64,000 bases of DNA. Origin: Dongia_B sp035539215 (GTDB taxonomy: Bacteria; Pseudomonadota; Alphaproteobacteria; Dongiales; Dongiaceae). The notes under the pieces are model-generated. The model had not been told where the DNA came from. It did not search any database and saw nothing but the letters and a program-made list of their open reading frames with translations. The position numbers and the translations under genes are program-made. Where the stretch lies: positions 1 through 64,000 of the forward strand of contig DATLIX010000012.1 of assembly GCA_035539215.1 (NCBI GenBank). The letters are read 5' to 3'. Every line of letters begins with the position of its first letter. Position 1 is the first letter of the stretch. Below are positions 15,977 through 25,333 of this stretch, one piece after another.

Positions 15977-18900
15977 ATGGTAACCGTACCCACCTATCAA
16001 GGATCACTTTTCAACACCACACCGCCGCAGCAAGCCCAGGGAGTTCAGCCCGTGGACTGGTCCGGACTTGCTCAGGCAGGAAGCGAGATGATCCAGCAAG
16101 GCCAGAGAGAAGCCTTCGAACAGTCCAAGGTCCAGGGCTATCAGGATCAGCAAGCTCGGAAAGACGGCACGCTCATGAATAAGCCGATCCGGTTTTGGAA
16201 CGCTTCGAGTGATGCCGGATATAATGCGGGTGCTGATCTGGCATACGGAATGAATAAGGAAGCTCAGCTCAGAACCACACTGAACCGGCTTAATCAGCAA
16301 TACCAGTATGATCCCGAAGGGTTCAACAAGGCGTTGCCAGATGTGCAAAAGCAGTTCTTCACAGGCGTGAACGCGAAGGTTCAACCGCAGCTCCAAGAGA
16401 TGTGGAACTCTGGCGTCACGAGTGTGCAGAACGATATCAGCAATCGCCTATTCGAGAGGCAGAAGGCTCAGAACATCGTTGATGTCAATACGAACCTACA
16501 GACCAATGTGAACGGCCTCGTGGATCGGATTTTGCAGAAAGGCCTAACCACGGATAGCCAAGTGCAGATCACGCAGGCACAAGCGCAGATTGCCTCCGCT
16601 GCAAAGATCGGGATTTATTCGCCGGAAGAGGCAAACGCATTACAGAAAGACTTGCTCAAGAGAACGGCGGAATCCAACTACCTGTTTCAGGTCAATCAGG
16701 GTGCGGACCCCTCTAAGATCACGCAGGAGATTCTAGACCCGAATGGACCTATGAAGCAGTTCGGTCTTGATCAGCGTCAGCAAATCGCCGCAGAGGTTCA
16801 CTCCCAGATCAACCTGAACCGCGAGGCCTCCGCGAGTGATCGCGCCGCATATGAGACCACTCTGGACGCTTATTTGAAGCTTGCTCGGAACGGCGAGAGT
16901 ATCCCGGTGGATATCGCGACGATTCAAGCGACCATGCGTAAGTTCGGATATACGGATCAGCAAATCCAAGCGAACACCACTCAGCTAGGACAGGCGCAGG
17001 CTAATGGCGCACTGGTCAAGGTGCTGAAGACTGGAAGCCTCAGCCAGGGACAGGCCATGGTGAACCGGGCTCAGCAGGCATATCAAAATTACACGGGTTC
17101 TGATCCCGTGGAGAAAGCGAACCTCCTGCGGACCTCGCAAATTCTCGCCCAGGCGCAGGCCGCAAAGATACAAGCGTTTCAGACAGATCCATGGGCCGCA
17201 ACGCAAGCGTATGCCCCGAGCACGTATCAGCGTTACGACTTGAGTACGGATCAGGGGTTGAATGCAGCTCGTGCCGATATCGTGAGTAAGACCGGCAACG
17301 CTAATGCTTTGGTTCTGCCGCAGGCAATGCTTGATCGGTACAAGAACACGCTGGACGGCGCACCCGATGCGGCCACTCAGGCCAATGTACTGGCGGATGT
17401 CTATAATCGATATCCCCGGAACTTCGCGAGGATCGCGGACGCGTTTAAGCTAACTCCGGGACAGCGCATGGCTGCGGAGATGGTCAATCAAAAGCAAGCT
17501 GACGCCGCTGCTACAGTCTTGCTTGCCGAGCACAACGCCAAGAATTTGGAGACCTACGCGAAAGAGGAAGACGTAAACACCGCGTTTGATGCGGCTTTCC
17601 CAGATAAGACAGTATTCACCTCACCGCAGCAAGCTGGACAGATGAGAGCGAACTTCGCGAACGTGTACCGCATGTATTTGGGACAGGGTCTCAACGACAA
17701 CGCAGCCACGCGGAAAACTCTGAGTGTGTTGACCTCCGGAATGAAACAGGTCCGGCTTAACGGGGAGAATTTGCTGGTTCCTCAAGACGTGGACGCGAAG
17801 GCCGTAAACAAGACACTTGATCGGATCGCCGCGAGCCCGCTGGGGAACAACATCACGTTAGGACCGGATAACACTTACACAAATGCGCAAATGGGAGCGG
17901 CTCTCGCTGATCCGAATTCCACCCGCATCATCCCCCAAGATGGTGGCTTTGCGTTGATCGATAGGAATTCGGGACAGGCCTACTACCAACAAACCCCACA
18001 GGGGAAACAGCTCTTGATCGTGGAGCGTGACGGGACCATTCGTGGCAACTCCGTGAACTACCGGGCGAACACCGCGAACCATGCACAGCCGGGGCCTTGG
18101 GATGGTTCGGTTCAAGTGGCTCCGTTGGAACAGGACCGCAGCGATTCCGCCCGGTCCAAAACATTCGGCAATCCCGTAGACGTGAGCCCGGAACAAACAA
18201 CAAAGACCATTGCGGTAACCGGAGGCAAGGGCGCTGGCTTTAAGACGGTTCCCGCGACCGAGAACCCATTGATCACGGCGAAGCGAGCCCGGCAAGTCGC
18301 AGACAGACAGGGCCTTGTCCCTGATCCAGTCGCCTCGCGTCTCACCACCGATCAGGGGGACCAAGCGGTTCTCAACGGTGTGAGCGCCGTTATTCGTGGC
18401 GGACAGGTTCCGGATTGGTCCCTTCAGGCTTTGGCGAAGAGTGGCGTTAAGGAGTTCGCGCCATTGCAGGCCCCAGCGGCAAGGCAAGCTGTGGCTCAGG
18501 CCTTCGCTGATCCGACACAGCGAGGACAGACAGTTGCGGGTGTTCAGGAAACTCCGCTCCAGACACTTGAGCGTCTTACCCGCACCGTAGGTGTGGACGC
18601 GGTAAAATCCGCCGTGGGTTATCCGAGCAAGAATTACACGAGCTTCTCAGAAGCTCTCGTGGGGACGCAGCCGGTTCCGCAATTCCAGAAATACGCGGAT
18701 GCAATCGCCAAGCGTGAGCGGGGCGACAACTACTCAGCTCAGAATGCCGGGGGTTACCTGGGACGCTATCAAATGGGAGCGCAGGCACTGGCGGACGCGG
18801 GCCTGATCAATCAGGAGGCCTTGAAGGGGAACCGCACGCAGAAACAGATTTTCGATGATCCGAACTCCTGGACCATCCCAGGAGGCAAAGCAGGATTCTT

Positions 18901-19156
18901 GAGGGATAAAGCGCTTCAGGATCGTGTGTTCAGGGACTTCACCTATCGAAATTATCTGAACTTGAAGAGCAAAGGCCTGATCACTTCCGGTACGCCAGCC
19001 AAGGACGTTGCTGGACTACTCGCGGCGTCCCACTTGCTTGGTGTGGGCGGAGCAATCGACTTGCACAACGGCATAGACGGCGAAGACGGGAACGGCACCA
19101 CGGCGCGGAGTTACTACGCCATCGGGCGTTCTATCGATTTCGGAGACGCTAACTAA
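15977..19156 (+). CDS. Internal virion protein with C-terminal lytic transglycosylase-like domain
   Basis: A 1059-residue protein. Most of it is Gln/Ala-rich helical sequence as in ejected core proteins (gp15/gp16 class). The last 160 residues resemble a soluble lytic transglycosylase/lysozyme domain: YADAIAKRERGDNYSAQNA with candidate catalytic Glu914, then GGYLGRYQMGAQALADAGL. It would open peptidoglycan during DNA ejection. In T7 gp16 the equivalent domain is at the N-terminus, so here the domain order is reversed or relocated. The stop overlaps the next ATG (TAATG). Confidence 0.85.
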   Translation: MVTVPTYQGSLFNTTPPQQAQGVQPVDWSGLAQAGSEMIQQGQREAFEQSKVQGYQDQQARKDGTLMNKPIRFWNASSDAGYNAGADLAYGMNKEAQLRTTLNRLNQQYQYDPEGFNKALPDVQKQFFTGVNAKVQPQLQEMWNSGVTSVQNDISNRLFERQKAQNIVDVNTNLQTNVNGLVDRILQKGLTTDSQVQITQAQAQIASAAKIGIYSPEEANALQKDLLKRTAESNYLFQVNQGADPSKITQEILDPNGPMKQFGLDQRQQIAAEVHSQINLNREASASDRAAYETTLDAYLKLARNGESIPVDIATIQATMRKFGYTDQQIQANTTQLGQAQANGALVKVLKTGSLSQGQAMVNRAQQAYQNYTGSDPVEKANLLRTSQILAQAQAAKIQAFQTDPWAATQAYAPSTYQRYDLSTDQGLNAARADIVSKTGNANALVLPQAMLDRYKNTLDGAPDAATQANVLADVYNRYPRNFARIADAFKLTPGQRMAAEMVNQKQADAAATVLLAEHNAKNLETYAKEEDVNTAFDAAFPDKTVFTSPQQAGQMRANFANVYRMYLGQGLNDNAATRKTLSVLTSGMKQVRLNGENLLVPQDVDAKAVNKTLDRIAASPLGNNITLGPDNTYTNAQMGAALADPNSTRIIPQDGGFALIDRNSGQAYYQQTPQGKQLLIVERDGTIRGNSVNYRANTANHAQPGPWDGSVQVAPLEQDRSDSARSKTFGNPVDVSPEQTTKTIAVTGGKGAGFKTVPATENPLITAKRARQVADRQGLVPDPVASRLTTDQGDQAVLNGVSAVIRGGQVPDWSLQALAKSGVKEFAPLQAPAARQAVAQAFADPTQRGQTVAGVQETPLQTLERLTRTVGVDAVKSAVGYPSKNYTSFSEALVGTQPVPQFQKYADAIAKRERGDNYSAQNAGGYLGRYQMGAQALADAGLINQEALKGNRTQKQIFDDPNSWTIPGGKAGFLRDKALQDRVFRDFTYRNYLNLKSKGLITSGTPAKDVAGLLAASHLLGVGGAIDLHNGIDGEDGNGTTARSYYAIGRSIDFGDAN

Positions 19157-20955
19157 TGGCGGACTTTCTCCCGTTCATTCCAAATACCGTTGCCTTGCCG
19201 GATTCGGGCTATGGTCCAGCTCCCACACTCACAGAGATGTTCTCGCAAGGTGTGGAGCGGGGCCTGGAGAATACTTCAATCGGGCTGTTCAACCGCTCCT
19301 CTCCGTATCTCGGGACCAAGCTGGGAACCGCACTCACGCAAGATCAGTTCAACGAGGCGGGTTACGGGGATATGGGGCTCTCATATCAGCCCGGCATGAC
19401 TGAGGAGGCGCTGTTATCTACGCTTGCCGCCCGTCGTGATCGCTCAATGGAAAATCAACTTCTCGCATCCCGGACCACCGGAGGGTACCTCGCGTACCTA
19501 GGCGGAAACGTCGTGGGTGGACTTCCTGATCCGCTCAACCTCATCGGGGTAGGAGAAGCGGCAGAGGCCACGTCATTGGGACGAGCGATCCTTCGCGGTG
19601 TCGTCGCTAACTCAGTGATCACCGCGCCTAACATCATAGGCGGAGCGGCTCTAGATCGGGCTCAGGGCATGCCACAGACGGGGCGGGAGATCGCTAGGTC
19701 ATTCGCTCTTCAGGCGACTATTGGCGGGCTCCTGGGAGCCGCAGGCCACGGGCTGGGACGCCTTGGGGAAAGAGCACGCGGCCTTGATATCGGCCTGGAC
19801 GTGGACCACGAGGGGAATGTGATCCCGAGCAACCCCGAGCCGTACACACCGCCACCGGACAATCCGGCTCAGCCACTTCCACAGATAGAGGACCAAGGCG
19901 GGAAGGCACCCAAGGTACTCACGGATGAGCAGTTCCGTAATCAGTTCGTCAATCCCGAGAGCCCGAGACCCTCACAGGTCATAACGGACCGGGCAGGTAA
20001 CCGCGTGGTGATCGATCCGGAAACGGGTGAGATTCTCCGGGACACAAACTTTGCAAAGCCTGAGGTTCAGGTGAGCGAGGCAAACATGGCACTCGGCGCG
20101 AAGCTTCAAGAGGAGATCAAAGGGGTACAGTATCAGGCGGAGGCACCCACGGGGGTGAAGCTTCCCGCTGCATCCCCGGACAGTGCGGGCTCCGTGGGGA
20201 TCAGACAAGCCATCGTTGAGCAGGCCCTGAAAGCTCAGGCGGATAGCCGGGCGGAAGGCCCCCGTATGCCAGAGGCGGCGACACCTCCAGGGGTATTGCA
20301 GGCCCGCACGAGTCCAGGCCACGCGGGTGAGATCAAAGAGGTCCCGCTTCGCGAGTTCTATCAAAAGTCTCTGCGAGGCCGGACCATCATGGAAGCGGAT
20401 GTGAAGCGGTTCCGTACCGGCAATATTCGAGCTGAGCCATTCTTGCAAAAGCTCCGGCAGCTCACTCACGATCAATGGAACTATACGGTGGATTGGATCG
20501 CACAGACCCCGATGCTTCGCTATCTGGCGAGGGATCGCGGCATTGATTTTGCTCCGGATGCGAGCAAGCGTGAGATCGGCGATTTGCTGTGGTCCTACAT
20601 GCATGAGGGAACGCAGGAGCGTCCCACGTTCACGTACAAGAGCTATCCCGAACAGTATCAAGTACCTGAGGGGATCGATTTGAACGCGGACGAGATAGCC
20701 GCGAGGATCAAGGCAAGTGATGCCCTAGATGGGTACACGAGAACAGACGATATCGCGGACATTCAAGAAGGATTACACGAGGTCACCCCGGAGAGCTTGA
20801 AGAATGATCTTCAAAGGTTCCGGGAAATCCTTGGACTAGACGAACTCGCACAGCAAAGCCCTGAGGTGCAGAACATACTGAGAGAAGCGCAGACACTGGC
20901 AAACAAGAAACAAGCCTTGATTGATTCAATCCTGTGCTTGCTAGAGGCGGAATAA
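19156..20955 (+). CDS. Internal virion protein (second large core protein)
   Basis: A 599-residue protein, the second of three large genes between gp14-like and tail fibre. A Gly/Ala-rich hydrophobic region around residues 110-215 (GGYLAYLGGNVVGGLPDPLNL, ATIGGLLGAAGHGLGRLGE) could insert in the membrane. The rest is charged and partly disordered (Pro-rich at 225-260). No enzymatic motif is seen. By position it corresponds to part of T7 gp15/gp16. It is translationally coupled to the previous gene, with a 1-base gap to the next. Confidence 0.78.
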   Translation: MADFLPFIPNTVALPDSGYGPAPTLTEMFSQGVERGLENTSIGLFNRSSPYLGTKLGTALTQDQFNEAGYGDMGLSYQPGMTEEALLSTLAARRDRSMENQLLASRTTGGYLAYLGGNVVGGLPDPLNLIGVGEAAEATSLGRAILRGVVANSVITAPNIIGGAALDRAQGMPQTGREIARSFALQATIGGLLGAAGHGLGRLGERARGLDIGLDVDHEGNVIPSNPEPYTPPPDNPAQPLPQIEDQGGKAPKVLTDEQFRNQFVNPESPRPSQVITDRAGNRVVIDPETGEILRDTNFAKPEVQVSEANMALGAKLQEEIKGVQYQAEAPTGVKLPAASPDSAGSVGIRQAIVEQALKAQADSRAEGPRMPEAATPPGVLQARTSPGHAGEIKEVPLREFYQKSLRGRTIMEADVKRFRTGNIRAEPFLQKLRQLTHDQWNYTVDWIAQTPMLRYLARDRGIDFAPDASKREIGDLLWSYMHEGTQERPTFTYKSYPEQYQVPEGIDLNADEIAARIKASDALDGYTRTDDIADIQEGLHEVTPESLKNDLQRFREILGLDELAQQSPEVQNILREAQTLANKKQALIDSILCLLEAE

Positions 20956-20956
20956 G

Positions 20957-23419
20957 ATGAGCGAAGGATGCAAAATCACATTTGAGAATACACTGGGTGC
21001 TGCGGTTGATGCTGCCGAATGGGCAAAGGTTCAGGGCCTGTACAAAGATCTGAGCAACGCGCTTGATCGCAATGGCACTGATTCGCGTCAAATCCTGGCA
21101 CAGCTTCGCAACGCGAAGAGTGGATCAGAGGTGTCCCAGGTGATTGAGCAGCTCCTTGACCAAGTCGTTGCGCGTGACACCAAGGCCTTTGCACGTGGTG
21201 CGGCTCGCAAGATCGCCAATGAAGCCAAACACGTTGAAAATATGAAGGCGATTGATCAGGCGGTGGCACAGGGCACGAACGCGGGGAAAGCCCTGGACGG
21301 GATGGTGTTTCAGCACGCATTGGGCACAGGTCGCAATCTCGAAGCCACCACCAAGGCGATCTATGCGGGATACGCGGGTGAACGTGTGGCGAAGCAGCTT
21401 GACGCGTTGCTTGGAAATAGCAACCGCCTTGCACGTGATCCACGGCTAAGGGATGCAACCGTTGCGGCATATCAGCAAATCCACCTGAAGCAGCCAGTGC
21501 AGAAATCCCTTGCGGCGGATGTGGCCCGCATCCTCTATCGGGTGAAACAGGAGCAACTCGCCAAGCTCAATTCATTGGGTGATCGCCAGTCCTGGGCAAG
21601 CGCAGGTTTGCCCACGCGTCTTGACTACAATCTCTTACAGGGAAAGCGCGAAGAGTTCCTGAAAGCGATGAGCCGGGCTCTCGATCCGGCGACACATGGC
21701 GATCTTGCACACCGCCAAGCCTTGGCCGCTGCGATCTATGACACAGTCATACAGAACAAGGGCGTGCTTGATCCTGATATCCTTGGTGAGAAACTCGGCA
21801 CGGATACAGCTCCGGCCCTGAACTACGCGCGGGGAGCGGCTTGGAAATCCGTGAATGACCAGTTCGGAACCGGCAATTTCTTTGACACGATGAGATCGCG
21901 GATAGAATCGCTTGCACAGCGAGAAGCAGCGATTCGCTTGTTCGGTCCTGACTTCAGACAAGGTTTTACGAAGCTCCAAGCCTACGCGAAGCGGCAAGGT
22001 GCTTCTGATCAGGCGCTAGAGCGTGCGGGTTCACACTTCAAGCAGATGACGAACACATGGGTTCCTGAACATCAGAAGCTCTCTCGCTATCTGGGTATCG
22101 CTCGCAACGTGACCACCGCGTCAAAGCTTGGAATGGCCGTGCTCAGCGGATTCACAGACGCCCCGGTCTTGGTGCATGCGATGAAACAGTTCTACGGAGC
22201 CGGGGTATTTGAGAGCATCGGAAAGATTCTGAGCAGTGCGGGAAAGGGCAATCGCGATTACGCGCGATACCTAGGGGCGTGGAGCGAGGGGCTTAACGCT
22301 CACGTGGCGAACCGCTTTGGGATAGGCAGTGACGCCACGGACAGGCTTAGCAGTAACGTGGCGAAGATGACAGATCTGATCATGCGTTTCCGGGGTCTAG
22401 AGTTGTGGTCCGGGATCATGAAGAGCGGGGCCACCCGCATCATGGATGCCCACTTGGGTGGGTTCATCCAAGACGGGGCGAAGTTCGCAGACCTACCCAG
22501 GGAACTCCAGTACCAGCTTGGACGCTTCAACATTGGGGAATCCGATTGGGCAAAGCTCGGCAAGACGCACCTGGAGGATGGTGAGCTAAACCTGTTCAAG
22601 CTCCCGGACGAAAACACCCAGGGCCTGAGCCTGAAACAACGCCTCGTGGCTTTTTATCAAGACGCTGTAGAACGGGGAGTTCTCACACCTGGGCTCGCGG
22701 ATAAGGAGCTGTTGTCCCTGGGTGGTCAACCCGGCTCAGTTCGTGCGGAACTCGCAAAGACACTCACGCAGTTTTCAAGCTTTGCCGTGGCTGCTCATCG
22801 TCGCACTGTTTACGCAACGATTATGAATCCGAGCATCTCAGCAACATCGAAGCTCACCGGCCTTGCCGCACTCGCGGTTGTGGCCACTGCGGTTAATATG
22901 ATTGGGATGCAAGCCAGAGAGGCCGCGAAGGGAAACGCCCTGTACAAGTGGGATGATCCCGAATTCATCACCAAGGCAATCGCGCAAATTCCCGGAGGCT
23001 TGCCGCTTCAGCTCATGATGCAGCGGTTCGGCTCTGATGTCCTGGGCCAAATCCTTGGAGCGAAGCAACAGCGGCAGCAATCGAGCACTGACTTTTTTGG
23101 ACCGCTCGCGGGTTCAATCGTCAATCTGATGAGCGGCAGTGCTGGCGCCTTGATCGGCGAGCTACAGGGGAACACCAAGACCCGCGACAAGAACTTGCGT
23201 AAACTTTCGAACGAATTGCTCCGGGACGTGCCTGGACAGAACCTCCTGTTTACCGCTGCGATTTGGCGCAGCCTAGTTGTAAACAGTGTGGCGGATATGC
23301 TTGATCATCGCGGGTACCGGCAGGCCCACACGAACGCACTTCGCCAAGCTCATCAACAGCGTATCGGTGGCCAGCTTCGCCGGTTCATCGGGAACTCACT
23401 GGACGAGATCACGCGATGA
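20957..23419 (+). CDS. Internal virion protein (third large core protein)
   Basis: An 820-residue mainly helical protein. The start MSEGCKITFENTLGAAVDAAEW is followed by long amphipathic helices (LSNALDRNGTDSRQILAQLR). A late hydrophobic segment (STKLTGLAALAVVATAVNMIG-like, about residues 634-655) precedes a polar C-terminus. Order and size suggest a gp16-type ejection protein lacking the peptidoglycan-cleaving domain, which is on the 15977 product instead. It ends in ATGA with a tiny downstream frame. Confidence 0.8.
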   Translation: MSEGCKITFENTLGAAVDAAEWAKVQGLYKDLSNALDRNGTDSRQILAQLRNAKSGSEVSQVIEQLLDQVVARDTKAFARGAARKIANEAKHVENMKAIDQAVAQGTNAGKALDGMVFQHALGTGRNLEATTKAIYAGYAGERVAKQLDALLGNSNRLARDPRLRDATVAAYQQIHLKQPVQKSLAADVARILYRVKQEQLAKLNSLGDRQSWASAGLPTRLDYNLLQGKREEFLKAMSRALDPATHGDLAHRQALAAAIYDTVIQNKGVLDPDILGEKLGTDTAPALNYARGAAWKSVNDQFGTGNFFDTMRSRIESLAQREAAIRLFGPDFRQGFTKLQAYAKRQGASDQALERAGSHFKQMTNTWVPEHQKLSRYLGIARNVTTASKLGMAVLSGFTDAPVLVHAMKQFYGAGVFESIGKILSSAGKGNRDYARYLGAWSEGLNAHVANRFGIGSDATDRLSSNVAKMTDLIMRFRGLELWSGIMKSGATRIMDAHLGGFIQDGAKFADLPRELQYQLGRFNIGESDWAKLGKTHLEDGELNLFKLPDENTQGLSLKQRLVAFYQDAVERGVLTPGLADKELLSLGGQPGSVRAELAKTLTQFSSFAVAAHRRTVYATIMNPSISATSKLTGLAALAVVATAVNMIGMQAREAAKGNALYKWDDPEFITKAIAQIPGGLPLQLMMQRFGSDVLGQILGAKQQRQQSSTDFFGPLAGSIVNLMSGSAGALIGELQGNTKTRDKNLRKLSNELLRDVPGQNLLFTAAIWRSLVVNSVADMLDHRGYRQAHTNALRQAHQQRIGGQLRRFIGNSLDEITR

Positions 23420-23493
23420 TCAACGGAGAAGTTTACACCGTGTTGCTTCTGCTCCTGCGGATCATGGCGTGGCGAAATCGTCGCCGATGGTGA
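23416..23493 (+). CDS. Possible 25-residue hydrophobic peptide
   Basis: An ATG overlapping the stop of the preceding gene opens a 25-codon frame: MINGEVYTVLLLLLRIMAW followed by RNRRRW. A short Leu-rich core with a basic end could be a small membrane peptide, made by coupled translation. There is no homology evidence, and a frame this short can be chance. Confidence 0.25.
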   Translation: MINGEVYTVLLLLLRIMAWRNRRRW

Positions 23494-23499
23494 GCCCTG

Positions 23500-23694
23500 C
23501 TAGCGCGGAACCGTGGGTGTCTTTGGAAGTTTACGTTTGATCTCGGCAATCTCGCGGTCAAGCCCGTTCAAGGTGCCGTGGATCGCATTTGTAAGGTTCA
23601 CCGCGTGAGCGTCTACCGCTTCGATCTCGGCCCGCAACAGGTCAAGCTTTTGCTCCACCGTTGCCGTGGTCCATTGGTCATTGTTGATCGCCAT
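23500..23694 (-). CDS. Small coiled-coil protein, antisense to the virion operon
   Basis: A 64-residue protein, MAINNDQWTTATVEQKLDLL, with heptad-like spacing through EIEAVDAHAVNLTNAIHGTLNGLDREIAEIKRK, consistent with a single coiled coil. It ends in a Pro/Thr-rich tail. A strong ribosome-binding site (caggaggcactc) precedes the ATG, which supports it as real despite its size. It is the only leftward gene inside the virion module and faces the structured non-coding block. Function unknown. Confidence 0.65.
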   Translation of the reverse strand: MAINNDQWTTATVEQKLDLLRAEIEAVDAHAVNLTNAIHGTLNGLDREIAEIKRKLPKTPTVPR

Positions 23695-23808
23695 GAGTGC
23701 CTCCTGAGCGAATCGCTATGCCGTGAGCCCGGCAGAAGTTTACACCTATTTCAGGCCCGGACGAAAAAGGACGAATTGCCGGAAAAATCGTCCGGAAGGG
23801 TTCTTTTC

Positions 23809-23842
23809 AAGGACGGTTTTAACAGAAAATCGTCCTTTTTTT
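23809..23842 (+). terminator. Intrinsic terminator in the non-coding block
   Basis: AAGGACGGTTTT pairs with AAAATCGTCCTT (12 bp including one G-T) around a 5-base loop and is followed by a run of T. It could end readthrough from the internal virion protein operon or a short RNA starting near 23700. Confidence 0.75.
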
Positions 23843-24281
23843 CTGAGCCGATTACAATGGGTTACACAAGTTTCAGGCCTTTTTGGGTCCCGGATCATCC
23901 GATTGAATTCAAGGACTATGTCCGGACGAGGCTAAAGCCTTTATGTCCGGCCATAGTCTAAGGGGATAACTATCCCCTCGACGCTTCGCGCCACTCCGCA
24001 ACGCCTTCGGCGCTTCGTGGCCGCTCGCTTAGTCAGCTCGCTTCGCTCGCCACGCCTCCGGCCCCTTCGATCTCACCTAGGTCTAGGACCATCGATATGA
24101 AGGCAGAGCAGGGGCCTCGATTTGATCTCACTAGGTGAGCAGGGCATTCGATGTTTACACCAGTGCCGGGCCATGTGGGGGATCATATCAATGATGGCGG
24201 GCATTCCGCGCCGCTCCCCTTGTCGCGCTTCGTCACTCTTCTACATTCGTCATAAGAAAGTACGCGCGGAGTAGCTACCGC

Positions 24282-24314
24282 CCTAAATACTTTCTGACAG
24301 GCTTAGCGGCCTGT
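24282..24314 (+). promoter_or_regulatory. TAAATA element and leader hairpin before the gene at 24488
   Basis: CCTAAATA at 24282-24289 is followed 7 bases later by ACAGGC (24297-24302) and GCCTGT (24309-24314). Around 200 leader bases with a further large hairpin separate it from the ATG at 24488. This matches the layout of the other TAAATA elements. Confidence 0.45.
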
Positions 24315-24487
24315 TACTGAGCCCTTCAGTTTTCATCAGCCCCTCAGGTGTAAACATTCGCGTGTCCACCTGGGGGGCACATCGAATCGAAGGGACAGAC
24401 GATGATGAAAACCCAGAGGACTTGCTCAGATGTTTACACTTGATTTGTCGCATTCGTTCACGTCCGCCAACAGAAGGACTAACGAAC

Positions 24488-25333
24488 ATGCGTTTCCCCC
24501 AGTCAGATAAGAAACAAGCTTGCATGCAATTCAGCAAGAAGGAATGGCGCGGCCTGACACAGTGCTTGCTCGCCCTGGACAAGCTCGAATTGAACCCGCA
24601 GGATCGTCAGACATTCAATGATGTTTACCGCTTCGTGTATAACGATAGACTCAGCCAAAAGGGTCTGCAGCTCCTGGACCAGCTTTGCGATTACTACCGC
24701 GTCCCGCTATTCGAGCGAAGCGAGGACAAGCGCGACAAGACAGCGGGATCACGCTGGTGCGTGCCTCAGGAGAAGCGCCTGGAGTTCATCCGTGATCAGC
24801 TTCGCCAGGACAAAGCCACCACCGCGACGAAGGGAGATCTCATCGAATACCACGAAGCGCTTTGTGCCAAGTTGCTTGAGACCGGGGTATTCACCGCTGA
24901 GCAAATCGCGGTGATGCGTGAACTCAAGCCGCTTCAGCTCAAGAAGAAGACTCACCCGGTCGAACAAGAGCTGGACTCCACACCAGAGTCGGAAGAGATT
25001 GAAGCGTCCCAAGCTATCGAGCCCACCGCGATCCCGGCGCCTGCAGAGAGTGAAGCTGATCTAAGGGTACTTGAGAATGCGGCCTGGGCCGCTCGCGATG
25101 AGTTCGCCTCTCACTTTGAGGAAGTGGTGAAGCAGATGCAGCCGCGATCACGGGAGGAATACAAGCGAGATGCTAGCCGCGTGATTCCGCTGAAGTTGAA
25201 GAGGCGAGCATTTCATGAGGCGCTCCAAGCGTTGATCCAGGATAGCGATGAGACAAACCAGATAATCGATTCCACGATGGATCAAGTCTTGGACAGCATC
25301 GCTTCGGACACCAAAACGAGAGACGCGGCATAA
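24488..25333 (+). CDS. Unknown prophage protein
   Basis: A 281-residue, strongly charged, mainly helical protein starting MRFPQSDKKQACMQFSKKEW. I prefer this ATG because agaaggactaacgaac precedes it; an open frame extends 42 codons further up through the hairpin-rich leader. The middle contains an acidic, Pro/Glu-rich linker (about 195-235). I recognise no family and no catalytic motif. It lies between two non-coding blocks and beside the GTTTACAC repeats, so a DNA-binding or replication-linked role is conceivable but unsupported. Confidence 0.7.
   Translation: MRFPQSDKKQACMQFSKKEWRGLTQCLLALDKLELNPQDRQTFNDVYRFVYNDRLSQKGLQLLDQLCDYYRVPLFERSEDKRDKTAGSRWCVPQEKRLEFIRDQLRQDKATTATKGDLIEYHEALCAKLLETGVFTAEQIAVMRELKPLQLKKKTHPVEQELDSTPESEEIEASQAIEPTAIPAPAESEADLRVLENAAWAARDEFASHFEEVVKQMQPRSREEYKRDASRVIPLKLKRRAFHEALQALIQDSDETNQIIDSTMDQVLDSIASDTKTRDAA

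Larger units (their letters stand above)
23427..24440. repeat. Dispersed GTTTACAC repeats (possible operators or iterons)
   Basis: Exact or near copies of GTTTACAC(C) occur at 23431 and 23738 (within a shared 13-mer AGAAGTTTACACC), 24153, 24348 (opposite strand, GGTGTAAAC) and 24432. All but the first lie between the minus gene at 23500 and the gene at 24488. The recurrence in both orientations suggests a protein-binding site cluster, either operator or replication iterons. The binder is unknown. Confidence 0.45.
23695..24487. other. Structured non-coding block
   Basis: About 790 bases hold no convincing gene. They do hold several strong hairpins: CCGGACGA/TCGTCCGG (23757-23795), an intrinsic terminator (23809-23842), a 13-bp stem ACTATG..GGAC/GTCC..CATAGT (23915-23957), AGGGGAT/ATCCCCT (23961-23978) and CCCC-CAGGTG/CACCTG-GGGG (24340-24377). 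A CTCAC-TAG-GTGAG palindrome (about 24127-24139), GTTTACAC repeats and a TAAATA element are also present. Possible roles are a regulatory hub, a replication origin or short RNAs. Confidence 0.6.

Noticed and set aside
23529..23535. GTTTACG near the end of the small leftward gene
   Set aside because: It is an incomplete match within coding sequence and was not counted with the GTTTACAC repeats.
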